From Candidatus Poribacteria bacterium (GTDB lineage Bacteria; Poribacteria; WGA-4E; WGA-3G): DNA of 64,000 bases. This document shows positions 1-7,909 of the stretch, in pieces; the first letter of the stretch is position 1; the number at the start of each line of letters is the position of its first letter. Both the position numbers and the translations under genes were made by a program. Location: positions 62,001-126,000 of the forward strand of contig JAJEAG010000010.1 of the NCBI GenBank assembly GCA_022824265.1, read 5' to 3'. The notes under the pieces are model-generated. The model made no database searches. It saw nothing but the letters and a program-made list of their open reading frames with translations, and was not told the origin of the DNA.

Positions 1-32
1 TGTTCATTGATTTATATTCTAATGTTTTATTT

Positions 33-1451
33 TTAATTTTGCCAAAAATCTTGTAAACGGTTACCCCAATTTGTGATAGTATTTTGTGGTCCTTTATGGA
101 CGATCTTCTGTCTATTAAGTTGACTTTCCTGTTTTAGAAGTTTATCTCTACAAGTATCAATAACTTCCTGATAATTTGGTTCATAAGCGAGATTTACATT
201 CTCGCCCGGATCATTTTGTTTGTCAAACAACTGGACAAGACCGAGTTGTTTTTCATCTGGTCCAGGTGGTATAAAGTCCTCTGTCGTTTTTGGTATATAT
301 TCTGTAACGTATTTATGTTGGTCAGTTATAATTGCACGCCCCCAATAATTGCTTTCAATGTATGCATGCTCGCGCCAATTTATATCTTTTCCTTCTACTA
401 ATGGACGGAGACTCATGCCTTGAGATCCTTCGGGTGTCTCAATATTGGCGTAATCGCAAACAGTTGGTAATAGATCTACACCAGAGACAAAATGTGTGTT
501 GTCAAATCGTTCTTTCTCTATTGAAATCCCTTCTCCTAAACAGGATACGATGAACGGCACTCGTACACTCTCTTCATATAACGCGAATTTCTGAAACAAC
601 TGGTGGCTTCCGCACGCTTCACCGTGGTCAGCACTAAAGATGATTAACGTATTATCATTGAAAGAGGTTTGTTGCAGTAGAGAAAGCACTCTACCGATTT
701 CCGCGTCAACTTTTTCAATGAATCTGTAATAGTTCCATCTAAAGTATCGCCAATGGAGTTCATCCCACTCCCGAACTGCTTTTAGGATGCGCGAATGAAT
801 AAGTGCGTCATCAACTCGTCTGCAAACCCTATTAAGGACCGTTTCTCTTATATCATAGTCAAAGTTTTCAGGTAACGGAGGTAATTCGTTTTCCGATAGA
901 ATCCCTTGTTCTACAGGGTTTGGAATCCTTTTCTCCTCATGGTTATGTAAATACTCACATACATCATGTGGATCAATATATCCAATTTGCAGATAAAACG
1001 GTTCCTTTTCATCATAATTCGTCAGGAAGTCTGCAACAGCATGTGTTGAGGCTGAATCGTAATATGCTGCCCCACCTGCACCGATATTGTCATTACCGTA
1101 ATATAGCACTTCAAAACTTTCACGGACATCTCTACCTGGGACATGCCATTTTCCGCAATGGAAGGATCTATAACCACCCTTCTTAAGCACTTGACCTATA
1201 TCAGGTATATCGGGATGCAGCTGTCCACCGTTAAAAGGCACGCCTGTCTCAGAAGTGTATAATCCTGTTGCCCAACTTGATCGAGCTGCAGCACACACCG
1301 GATCAGTACAGTATGATTTTGTGAACGAAACCCCGTTTTGATGGATCAGGTCAATATTCGGTGTATGGAGATACGGATTTCCATACGCAGAAATTGCATC
1401 CCAAGAATGTTGGTCAGTGTTTATAAAGAGAATATTGGGACGTTGGTTCAT
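33..1451 (-). CDS. Cys-type sulfatase (alkaline phosphatase superfamily)
   Basis: A 472-residue hydrolase expected to cleave sulfate esters, probably on sugars or polysaccharide fragments. The formylglycine motif is visible as C53-A-A-A-R57 followed by a T-G pair, so this is the Cys-type that needs maturation by a formylglycine-generating enzyme; position 3 is Ala rather than the commoner Pro. The N-terminal metal ligand region is N-T-D-Q (D13, Q14) and the C-terminal S-A-D-H-G supplies the other metal ligands. There is no signal peptide, so the product looks cytoplasmic. It lies 6 bp downstream of an unknown gene on the same strand and is probably cotranscribed with it. The substrate cannot be read from sequence. 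Length is normal for the family. Confidence 0.9.
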   Translation of the reverse strand: MNQRPNILFINTDQHSWDAISAYGNPYLHTPNIDLIHQNGVSFTKSYCTDPVCAAARSSWATGLYTSETGVPFNGGQLHPDIPDIGQVLKKGGYRSFHCGKWHVPGRDVRESFEVLYYGNDNIGAGGAAYYDSASTHAVADFLTNYDEKEPFYLQIGYIDPHDVCEYLHNHEEKRIPNPVEQGILSENELPPLPENFDYDIRETVLNRVCRRVDDALIHSRILKAVREWDELHWRYFRWNYYRFIEKVDAEIGRVLSLLQQTSFNDNTLIIFSADHGEACGSHQLFQKFALYEESVRVPFIVSCLGEGISIEKERFDNTHFVSGVDLLPTVCDYANIETPEGSQGMSLRPLVEGKDINWREHAYIESNYWGRAIITDQHKYVTEYIPKTTEDFIPPGPDEKQLGLVQLFDKQNDPGENVNLAYEPNYQEVIDTCRDKLLKQESQLNRQKIVHKGPQNTITNWGNRLQDFWQN

Positions 1452-1457
1452 TAGGTG

Positions 1458-2252
1458 TCACCCCATTTTCTCTTTCAACACCAATGTCTCAAAGACAGAG
1501 GAGAAAATAACTGTGTTTCCGTATGTGTCAATCCACCAGTATGATGGTAATGAACCTGTGCCATATAGAAAATAACCAACAAGTGAAATCGGGGATTCTA
1601 TTGTATCAAGATAACCTATTCTACATTTCGGTCTGAGTTGTTCAAGGTCATCAAGTATTGCAATGTCGACAGAATCTACTTTCTCCTTATTGCTTTCTAC
1701 GAGAGCTGGAAACACATCAAATAGTGCCCAATTGCATGTAATAGGTAGAGAATTATCAATCTTCCCAGCAGTTATATCAGTGTTATTGATACGAAGTTGA
1801 ATTTCAGGGATTGAGGTAAGATAACCATCCCACGATAATTTGGAATATATATCGGTACAACTATTGTGTACCTCTACATTCCAATTTTCATGTAATGGAC
1901 GATAAATCTCATCACGACAACTAAAGCGGTACCGTAAATTTTCACCGTTCGTATTATTTATGTAACGAACATTATATTTCCAAAGGTCACCGTTTTCTTG
2001 CCTACGTTCAACGACAACTTCTCCAATACTAATTGACTCGTTTTGATTGTTTCTTCTTTGATAACCATGCCAGTAATTTGGTAAGATCTGGTAAACATGT
2101 CTTCTATGTTGACCATTAACTGTATTAACATTTCTCGAATCGCTGCTGTCTTTATACAGATGAAGTAATTCGATCAATTCTCTTGCATAGTCAGGTTTCT
2201 GTGCCCCTTGATTATAATCAAACGACCAATGTAGTGGAATACTCTCGATCAT
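1458..2252 (-). CDS. hypothetical protein upstream of sulfatase
   Basis: A 264-residue protein that I do not recognise. It has no signal peptide or membrane segment, is rich in aromatic, Asn and acidic residues, and has a W/Y-rich C-terminal part, which suggests a beta-rich soluble fold. Only 6 bp separate it from the sulfatase downstream, so the two are probably translated from one message; a role in recognising or processing the same substrate is a guess. Codon use looks like that of its neighbours. It could be a carbohydrate-binding or beta-sandwich protein, but no motif supports a specific call. Confidence 0.7.
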   Translation of the reverse strand: MIESIPLHWSFDYNQGAQKPDYARELIELLHLYKDSSDSRNVNTVNGQHRRHVYQILPNYWHGYQRRNNQNESISIGEVVVERRQENGDLWKYNVRYINNTNGENLRYRFSCRDEIYRPLHENWNVEVHNSCTDIYSKLSWDGYLTSIPEIQLRINNTDITAGKIDNSLPITCNWALFDVFPALVESNKEKVDSVDIAILDDLEQLRPKCRIGYLDTIESPISLVGYFLYGTGSLPSYWWIDTYGNTVIFSSVFETLVLKEKMG

Positions 2253-2360
2253 GATTTTCCGGTTGTTTAGACTTAATTTTTAGTTTCCTTAGACGTTTAT
2301 TCTTCCTATAATGTTTATTATTTTTCTTATTTAGTCGTATTCAACAGTTAGTATAATTTC

Positions 2361-3053
2361 TTATTCCTTTTCCTTAATATATTTCACTTCCTCAAATATA
2401 TTACCTGTGGCTGCTTTATGTGCGTAACGGGTTGTTTCAGGTAGTCGGTACTTTGGACAACATGCCATCGTTATCATGCGTGCAGTATCCAATGAAATTC
2501 GGTGTCCTATAGAGACATAAACTACGTTAACGTTTGTGCGTGTCCGAAGTGCAACACCGATGATCTCGTCCTGATCTAATATATGTGTGTAAGCCCCCTT
2601 TTCTGTTTCAGGTTCAGTGTATTTTCCACAGAGTCGAGACTTCGCACATCCTATGGTTGGTTTATCCAAAATCAATCCAAGGTGACAGGCAAGTCCGAAT
2701 CTTCTTGGATGTGCAATGCCTTGTCCATCAACTATTATTAAGTCGGGTTCTGTTTTTAGGCGCGCGAAAGCCACCAAAAGCGGTGGTATTTCGCGAAAGG
2801 ATAGATATCCCGGTATATACGGGAAATTGACACGACTTTCAGCAACTACACCGTCTACAATTTGTAAGTTAGGATAGTTGAGAACTACCACAGATGCAAG
2901 AGCAGTGTCATTTCTAAGCCCTATATCTACACCAGCGATTGTCCTAATTTCCGCAAATTGATCTTTCTGGATTACCAGATTGCGTAACTTTTCCTGAAGT
3001 TGTCGTGCTTCGTCTGTTGTGACATGCCAAGAGTGAAGGTTGTTATACTGCAT
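2361..3053 (-). CDS. nfi: endonuclease V (deoxyinosine 3'-endonuclease)
   Basis: A 230-residue DNA repair nuclease that nicks the second phosphodiester bond 3' of deoxyinosine. Family landmarks are present in order: the N-terminal L-x-x-W and A-x-x-L-Q helix, the metal-binding Asp in A-G-V-D43-I-G, the strand-separating P-Y-I-P-G wedge followed by F-R-E, the V-D-G-Q-G-x-x-H-P-R-R-x-G catalytic block, and the later I-G-C-A-K-S. All expected acidic and lysine residues are therefore intact. No clear ribosome binding site precedes the ATG at 3053, but the N terminus matches the family start. It lies downstream of a 45-codon membrane peptide gene on the same strand. Confidence 0.92.
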   Translation of the reverse strand: MQYNNLHSWHVTTDEARQLQEKLRNLVIQKDQFAEIRTIAGVDIGLRNDTALASVVVLNYPNLQIVDGVVAESRVNFPYIPGYLSFREIPPLLVAFARLKTEPDLIIVDGQGIAHPRRFGLACHLGLILDKPTIGCAKSRLCGKYTEPETEKGAYTHILDQDEIIGVALRTRTNVNVVYVSIGHRISLDTARMITMACCPKYRLPETTRYAHKAATGNIFEEVKYIKEKE

Positions 3054-3142
3054 ATTGCTGCTTACATATTCTTCAGAAATTTGGCATATCTGGTTATTAT
3101 ATCGGTTAGTGAAATAAACTATACGATATCAATGATATTATA

Positions 3143-3280
3143 CTACTTTTCTGTTTCCAAGGAATCGGAGTTTGGCTTGGCGATATGTTGAACTCCCGCA
3201 AATACTGCATTGAGGATCAAGTATCCTGCACCAACTCCCATTAAGGAGCCAATGCCACCAAGCAGAATTACGTTTATCAT
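3143..3280 (-). CDS. small single-span membrane protein (45 aa)
   Basis: A 45-codon frame from ATG at 3280 to TAG at 3143. An AGGAG lies ten bases upstream of the ATG (positions 3291-3295 on the plus strand as ctcct), a good ribosome binding site. Residues 4-30 form one hydrophobic glycine-rich segment with a glycine-zipper pattern (G-G-I-G-S-L-M-G-V-G-A-G), followed by a short polar tail rich in Ser, Glu and Lys. The layout resembles small helix-packing membrane peptides. It is not homologous to anything I recognise. It lies 89 bp upstream of endonuclease V, in the same direction, and could share its message. What is seen: start, ribosome site, hydrophobic span. That it is expressed is inference. 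Confidence 0.55.
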   Translation of the reverse strand: MINVILLGGIGSLMGVGAGYLILNAVFAGVQHIAKPNSDSLETEK

Positions 3281-3867
3281 TTATTTTTTTCTCCTACAAA
3301 CCTAAATTTTGTAATGCACCATTCTGATTACATCACATATCATAACTATTGCTTAGGTTTGTATATCATCAACTGATTGAGTATTAATTTTAATCCTATT
3401 AATATAGACTCTACTTATTATAATTTACCGATTTTAAACCCTAAGGTTTATTCTCATTATTATCACTTTTCTTCTACATAGTAGAATGTTACAAAAGTGT
3501 TGCAATACAAAACGAATAAACCTTATTCTGGTTTCATAGATTTAAGTTATGCAATAATAATGCCACTTTTATATCAACCTATAAATATAGAATATTATTT
3601 AACAATTCTACCTTATATAGTTTAGGGTTTTTGTTGATTTTGATAGTATTTTAAGGCATTAGATCGGAGGAGGTTATACGATAATATGATAAGGATTTCA
3701 TCATGATATACTGTGGAATGATAGACATCATGTGTGTCAAAATTGAAACATGTAAGCAGATAAACATGTTTTTCAATGCGTTGAAATGATGAAAATATTG
3801 GTGCAATACTAAACAATTCAATGTATAATTACAGAAGCATTTATAATGTTACACTGTTTAGTTTGAA
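3281..3867. other. 587-bp intergenic region between divergent genes
   Basis: No convincing gene. This very AT-rich stretch separates the small minus-strand membrane peptide from the plus-strand ABC permease, so it must hold both promoters. It contains a nested inverted repeat at 3443-3524 (listed separately), TATAAT boxes at 3824-3829 and 3842-3847 that could serve the permease but lack good -35 boxes, and a purine-rich GGAGGAGG at 3666-3673 followed by only very short frames. Confidence 0.6.
3443..3524. repeat. three-level nested inverted repeat
   Basis: Three perfect inverted repeats are nested around one centre. The outer arms are AAGGTTTATTC (3443-3453) and GAATAAACCTT (3514-3524). The middle arms are CACTTTT (3464-3470) and AAAAGTG (3493-3499). 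The inner hairpin TTCTAC-ATA-GTAGAA spans 3472-3486. As RNA this folds into one long interrupted stem; as DNA it could bind a dimeric regulator. There is no T-run, so a simple terminator is unlikely. Confidence 0.6.
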
Positions 3868-3879
3868 TTGGAGAAAGAG

Positions 3880-5679
3880 ATGCTCAATCCCCAAGAGGAA
3901 ACAGATCACCCTCTTAATAACCTTTCCTTAATTGATAAATTAAAGAGAAAATACGATCTAACCCCATCAGTTACACTTATTCTCGGACTAACAACCCTCT
4001 TTTTTGTCATATTCCTCATATATCCTCTCTTATATGTATTTAAGGAAGCATTTTGGATTAATAATAGGTTTGACCTAACATATTTTAAACTGATGATAAC
4101 TGACCCCAACAAAAGGGAATTGGTTATCAATAGTTTCAATATTGGTGTGATGGTCACTCTAATTACAAGTGTTATTAGTCTACCACTTGCTTATTTTCTG
4201 ACACGGTTTAGGTATCCTGGTCGCAATCTTCTTCGTTCTGTCATCCTAATACCGATGATAATGCCTCCGTTTGTTGGTGCAATTGGAATGCAACAATTTT
4301 TCGGCAATTATGGCAGTATCAACATGTTTCTTGTGAAACTCGGATTGATGGATATGGAAAATACGATCGATTGGTTTGAAGGTGGTTTTTGGGGTGTTGT
4401 CCTATTGTCCACATTGCACCTTTATCCGATAATGTATCTTAATATTGTTGCTGCATTATCAAATGTGGATCCGAGTCTTGAGGAAGCTGCGGAAAATCTG
4501 GGTGCATCTCGGTTTAAAATATTCCGAAGTATAACTTTACCTTTGATGATGCCGGGGTATTTTGCTGGTGCAATTCTTGTTTTTATTTGGTCATTCACAG
4601 ACCTCGGAACACCTCTAATCTTCAATTATAACGACGTTATTGCAGTTGAAATATTCAACCTTGTCAGTGAAGCTAACCTAAATCCAATGGGTTATGCGCT
4701 TGTCGTACTTGTGATTGTGCTGACTGCTTTTGCGTTTTATGTCTCTAAGAAGTGGACTGGCACTAAGCATTATGAGATGCTCGGACGTGGACATGTAACT
4801 ACACGTGAAACAGATGCTAATTTAACGATGCGAACCGTTATATATCTGTTTATTGGTGGACTGACATTCATCGCGCTACTTCCGCATATAAGTGTTATAT
4901 TGGTTTCTCTAACACCGGATGCAGGTGAATGGTACCAAAGGATTTTGCCACAATCAATTACATTAAAACATTATGGTGAGGTGTTCACGCATTCTGTTAC
5001 GTTTCCAAGTATTCTCAATAGTCTAAAATATAGTATTTGTAGCACTTTGTTAGCACTATTATTGGGTGTTGCGATTGCCTATTTGCTGACACGTAAACGA
5101 CTACCATTTCAGAACCTGTTGGATGCGGTTGCTATGCTACCGTTAGCTTTACCTGGGGTTGCAATTGCCTTTGGTTATATGGGAAGTTTTTCAGATACAT
5201 CGCTTCTCCTACGGCATTTACCAGATGGTCTAATTGAAATGATTGATCCCAGACATAATCCTACATTTCTATTAATTACCGGATATGCGGTGAGACGATT
5301 GCCTTATATGTTACGTTCTATATACGCGGGATTCCAGCAAACCAGTATTACTTACGAAGAAGCCTCACAAAATATGGGAGCAACGCCAATCAGAACCTTA
5401 TACAAAATTACTTTACCTTTGGTTTTCGCTAACATCCTTGCTGGTGCGATTTTGGTATTCTCCTTTTCCATGCTTGAGGTAAGTGAAAGCCTTATATTAG
5501 CACAACAGGAAAAACATTATCCTATTACAAAAGCAATTTGGGTTTTATCACAACGTCTTGGGGAAGGACCTTACATTGCCAGTGCACTTGGTGTTGTTGG
5601 GATGGTTATTTTAATTGCGTGTCTCCTCGGTGCTGGACGTGTTCTCGGTGGCAAGTTGGGTGAGATTTTCCGTATTTAA
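3880..5679 (+). CDS. ABC transporter permease, fused double domain (FbpB/ThiP/PhnU type)
   Basis: An inner-membrane permease of about 599 residues in which two binding-protein-dependent permease domains are fused head to tail, as in Fe3+, thiamine and 2-aminoethylphosphonate importers. Each half carries an EAA loop contacting the ATPase: E-E-A-A-E-N-L-G-A near residue 198 and E-E-A-S-Q-N-M-G-A near residue 492, each followed by I-T-L-P-L. About a dozen hydrophobic spans are visible. I chose ATG 3880 because GGAG at 3870-3873 sits six bases upstream; a TTG at 3868 would place that ribosome site inside the gene. No ATPase or binding protein gene is adjacent, so it must work with partners encoded elsewhere. 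The substrate is unknown. Confidence 0.9.
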   Translation: MLNPQEETDHPLNNLSLIDKLKRKYDLTPSVTLILGLTTLFFVIFLIYPLLYVFKEAFWINNRFDLTYFKLMITDPNKRELVINSFNIGVMVTLITSVISLPLAYFLTRFRYPGRNLLRSVILIPMIMPPFVGAIGMQQFFGNYGSINMFLVKLGLMDMENTIDWFEGGFWGVVLLSTLHLYPIMYLNIVAALSNVDPSLEEAAENLGASRFKIFRSITLPLMMPGYFAGAILVFIWSFTDLGTPLIFNYNDVIAVEIFNLVSEANLNPMGYALVVLVIVLTAFAFYVSKKWTGTKHYEMLGRGHVTTRETDANLTMRTVIYLFIGGLTFIALLPHISVILVSLTPDAGEWYQRILPQSITLKHYGEVFTHSVTFPSILNSLKYSICSTLLALLLGVAIAYLLTRKRLPFQNLLDAVAMLPLALPGVAIAFGYMGSFSDTSLLLRHLPDGLIEMIDPRHNPTFLLITGYAVRRLPYMLRSIYAGFQQTSITYEEASQNMGATPIRTLYKITLPLVFANILAGAILVFSFSMLEVSESLILAQQEKHYPITKAIWVLSQRLGEGPYIASALGVVGMVILIACLLGAGRVLGGKLGEIFRI

Positions 5680-5706
5680 ATGTGATACTCGCCCTGACAA
5701 CACTTA

Positions 5707-5990
5707 GGTCGTAGGATGTTTTGCTCGCTCCCACCTATGATAATGTGAGAGGCGCAATGAATTGCGCGACTACGAACGCGTTTTCTTCTCAAATTGACGC
5801 TTGTGGATGTTGCTTTTCTCGCTTCGACCTATGGACTGTATGTGAGGATACGGGCGAGGAGACCTCGCCCCTACGAGAATGTGAGAGGCGCAATGAATTG
5901 CGCGACTACGAACGCATCACATCCTTAATCTGTGATTCAGGCAAACATGTTAGAGGTTGCTTTGCTCGCTCTGAGCTACGATACAGTATG
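5707..5990. repeat. cluster of modular palindromic intergenic repeats
   Basis: The gap 5680-6010 holds no gene but three copies of a modular repeat. Module R5 (TTGCTCGCT...GACCTA) appears at 5707-5740, 5808-5845 and 5951-5988. Module R4, a GC hairpin GGGCGAGG-AGA-CCTCGCCC, is at about 5850-5868. Module R3, centred on the palindrome GCGCAAT-GA-ATTGCGC, appears near 5751-5783 and 5884-5915. The order R5-R4-R3 is kept. Apparent frames crossing this stretch are explained by the repeats. They behave like REP/MITE-type elements. Confidence 0.75.
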
Positions 5991-6010
5991 TTAATGTGTT
6001 TGTATCTATC

Positions 6011-6718
6011 TTATTCTCCTTTGTCGTTGTTTTGAGGAGGATTTGTTTTGTTTTCGGTTGCGATTGTTTTCAAAATGGTGTGCGCGAGTCTGATATTTGC
6101 TGTTGCGTATTTTGGGTCACGAGATTGGAATACATGTTCCTTGACGAATCCATAGAGTGTTTCAAGTTCTTGTACGACGGTATTGTCGTTTTGTTGCGCT
6201 TGATTTCTATAGTTTATCAAATATTCATTTCGGGTTTGGTTGAATAATTCGCGGTATTTTTGTGGAAATTCGCGATGTGTGATGTTGAACCTTCGAAGTT
6301 GATTGGATAATTTCGCTTTTATATCCTTATAATGTTGTTCAACTTTTACGCTGTGTTCCTCAAGTAGTTTGTTTATTTTAGCGTTGTGTTGAGTCTCAAT
6401 TTTCTGTGCATATTGTTTCTTGATCTGTTCAATAATTTTGGGTCTATCCTCCTCAAATTTCATATTTGCATTATCACCATAAGTCCGTCTGTAATTCGTT
6501 CGGTAATAACCTATTTCTCTGTTTATATATTTGTCTCTATCAATTTCGTCTTCTATATTTGGATTCTGCTTGATACCAGATGTAGTCTCTGGAAATGTTG
6601 GTGGTTTTGGTAGGTCATCAGCAAATTCTTCCATAAAAGCATTAGTGACTTCCTTTCGGGTCATGAATTGTGCGAAAGATTTGACAGCAAATTCTTTGTG
6701 TTTTTCTTGTAATTCCAT
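6011..6718 (-). CDS. hypothetical coiled-coil protein, possibly phage-derived
   Basis: A 235-residue, highly charged, cytoplasmic-looking protein. Residues 1-35 look like a short helical or HTH-like segment. A Pro-rich linker follows (about 36-60), then a long Lys/Glu/Gln-rich helical stretch (about 75-160) likely to be coiled coil, and a polar Asn/Gln-rich tail. A ribosome site AAAGG lies about eight bases before the ATG at 6718. The N-terminal segment weakly recalls the helical start of some phage small-terminase-like proteins, but I cannot support that further. It is isolated in a repeat island with no phage structural genes around. Just upstream lies a cluster of GGTACGG motifs that could be its operator. 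Confidence 0.6.
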   Translation of the reverse strand: MELQEKHKEFAVKSFAQFMTRKEVTNAFMEEFADDLPKPPTFPETTSGIKQNPNIEDEIDRDKYINREIGYYRTNYRRTYGDNANMKFEEDRPKIIEQIKKQYAQKIETQHNAKINKLLEEHSVKVEQHYKDIKAKLSNQLRRFNITHREFPQKYRELFNQTRNEYLINYRNQAQQNDNTVVQELETLYGFVKEHVFQSRDPKYATANIRLAHTILKTIATENKTNPPQNNDKGE

Positions 6719-6733
6719 AATAATTTCCTTTCT

Positions 6734-6985
6734 TTAAACCGTACCAGTTTTCGTTTTTTGGTACGGTTTTGGTACGGTGGTGTCATCCCAGTCTATATAT
6801 GGGTTTATAGCGATTTTCATACGGAATAAAACGTTTTTTATTTTGCCCTTTTTGGTACGGTTTTGAATTTTTAAATATGACTGTTTTCTTATTCCTGTAC
6901 CGTATGTGGCAATTGATGTAACAGTTCGATTTGTTTGTATGTATTTTTGCGTAATGTATTGAATGAAATGTATTAAGTTTTTCAT
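6734..6985 (-). CDS. doubtful basic 83-aa ORF
   Basis: A Lys/Arg/Thr-rich 83-codon frame 15 bp upstream of the 235-aa gene. It has no ribosome binding site before the ATG at 6985, and its last codons run through the GGTACGG repeat cluster, which gives the repetitive T-V-P-K-P-Y tail. It may be non-coding regulatory DNA read as an open frame. Kept only because it would fit as an upstream small gene of the same unit. Confidence 0.25.
   Translation of the reverse strand: MKNLIHFIQYITQKYIQTNRTVTSIATYGTGIRKQSYLKIQNRTKKGKIKNVLFRMKIAINPYIDWDDTTVPKPYQKTKTGTV
6736..6860. repeat. GGTACGG motif cluster and hairpin upstream of 235-aa gene
   Basis: CCGTACC occurs at 6739-6745 and GGTACGG at 6760-6766, 6771-6777 and 6854-6860. 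The first two form a 10-bp inverted repeat, AAACCGTACC (6736-6745) with GGTACGGTTT (6760-6769). The cluster sits directly upstream of the ATG at 6718 of the minus-strand gene. The arrangement suggests an operator with several half-sites or an RNA hairpin close to the start codon. Confidence 0.5.
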
Positions 6986-7131
6986 AATATTAGGTGAAAA
7001 AGGTAATTCTCATGTATGCAAACTTGTATGTGAAATATATTATAACATAAGTAATTGTCTGTTGTCAAATTTATTTTTACTAATTTTGAATTATTTATTT
7101 TTATTTTGATTTTACTCTACACTTGCACTTT

Positions 7132-7276
7132 TGTTTGAACCAGGATTTTCAGGATTACAAGATTTCCAGGATTAGGAGTTGGTGAGTATATATTTCGTTG
7201 TCCAGGATGAAGGGCTACCTTTTACAACGGAACATTGAAAGACAAATCTTTTACCCTGAAATTCCTGGTTCAGACC
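7132..7276. mobile_element. MITE-like 145-bp element, copy A
   Basis: Starts TGTTTGAACCAGGATTTTC and ends with its near inverse, CCTGAAATTCCTGGTTCAGAC. It matches copy B (7513-7657) over the full 145 bp without an insertion or deletion, at a constant offset of 381 bp, with scattered substitutions inside. Non-coding and too short for a transposase, so it would need one supplied in trans. Its right end abuts, and appears to have replaced, the left part of an R5 palindromic module. No clear target duplication is seen. Confidence 0.65.
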
Positions 7277-7352
7277 TACGGGATGTATGTGAGGATGCGG
7301 GCGAGGAAACCTCGCCCCTACGGAATGTCCGAGGTGCAATGAATTGCGCGAC
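7277..7352. repeat. palindromic modules R5(partial)-R4-R3
   Basis: Directly follows MITE-like copy A. Contains the tail of R5 (CTACGGGATGTATGTGAGG), the hairpin GGGCGAGG-AAA-CCTCGCCC and R3 centred on GCAAT-GA-ATTGC. Same order as at 5.8 and 7.7 kb. The whole gap 6986-7909 consists of such repeats plus the two MITE-like copies; I see no gene in it. Confidence 0.7.
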
Positions 7353-7446
7353 TACCACTTGTGCGTAAGTTCTTTCTGATTTTTCTTGACACACTTTTTT
7401 TGGATTGCTAATATACCTTGAGTTTGGTATATGCATTTTTCGTATA

Positions 7447-7484
7447 TAGTGCGGTTGGGAAACCGTACTATAAGCGTCAATTTA
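7447..7484. repeat. hairpin repeat R2 with conserved flank
   Basis: A 10-bp stem TAGTGCGGTT / AACCGTACTA (7447-7470, one G-T pair) around a GGGA loop, followed by ATAAGCGTCAATTTAG. The flank recurs near 13114-13129, and the hairpin type recurs at 28837-28858 and, less well formed, near 7833-7853. A dispersed intergenic repeat family. Confidence 0.6.
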
Positions 7485-7512
7485 GTGATTCTTGCTTGTC
7501 TGCATCGCTTAT

Positions 7513-7657
7513 TGTCTGAACCAGGATTTCCAGGATTATAGGATTTCCAGGATTAGGAGTTGGTGAGTATATATTCTATTGCAAAGGATGAAGGGTTACC
7601 TTTGACAAAGAAACATTGGAAGACAAGTCTCTTATCCTGAAAATCCTTGTTCAGACA
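7513..7657. mobile_element. MITE-like 145-bp element, copy B
   Basis: The better-preserved copy. Its terminal inverted repeats are 26 bp long (7513-7538 against 7632-7657) with only three mismatches; the left end begins TGTCTGAACCAGGATTTCC. The interior is about 93 bp and non-coding. Same length as copy A. Solo right ends of the same type lie at 32817-32859 and 50057-50082, so the family is dispersed through the genome. Confidence 0.7.
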
Positions 7658-7664
7658 TAATACA

Positions 7665-7790
7665 TGTTGGAGGTCGCTTTGCTCGTTCCGACCTACGGAC
7701 TGTATGTGAGCATGCGGGTGAGGAAACCCTACCCACCGATGAATGTCCGAGGCGTAATAAATTGCGCGACTACGAACGCGTTTTCTCCTT
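7665..7790. repeat. palindromic modules R5-R4-R3
   Basis: Contains R5 (TCGCTTTGCTCG...GACCTACGG), a decayed R4 (GGGTGAGG-AAA-CCCTACCC) and R3 (GGCGTAATAAATTGCGC, followed by GACTACGAACGCG). A further R2-like segment, GGTTAGGAAACTGCACC, follows near 7833-7853, just before the oxygenase gene at 7910. Confidence 0.65.
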
Positions 7791-7909
7791 AAATTGATGC
7801 TTATGGCAGAATGCGCGTTTGGCATTCTGCATTGGTTAGGAAACTGCACCTACCAAGTTCTGCGTAATATTACTAACTACCTCCTCCGATATATACTGGA
7901 GAATCACTA

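Noticed and set aside
3666-3789. GGAGGAGG followed by two tiny coupled frames (6 and 28 codons)
   Set aside because: The ribosome-site spacing is poor and the peptides are not protein-like; it could be chance in AT-rich DNA.
3622-3816. 64-codon minus-strand frame upstream of the ABC permease
   Set aside because: No ribosome site; it lies in the probable promoter region of the permease.
5721-6035. Open frame of about 104 codons on the plus strand
   Set aside because: It runs through two copies of the palindromic modules and repeats the same peptide; repeat DNA, not a gene.
7132-7657. Repeated CAGGATT units as a possible CRISPR or tandem array
   Set aside because: The units are the inverted ends of a 145-bp element; there are no regular spacers and no cas genes.
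7251-7849. Two minus-strand frames of 61 and 98 codons
   Set aside because: Both lie entirely in palindromic and MITE-like repeats and have no ribosome site.
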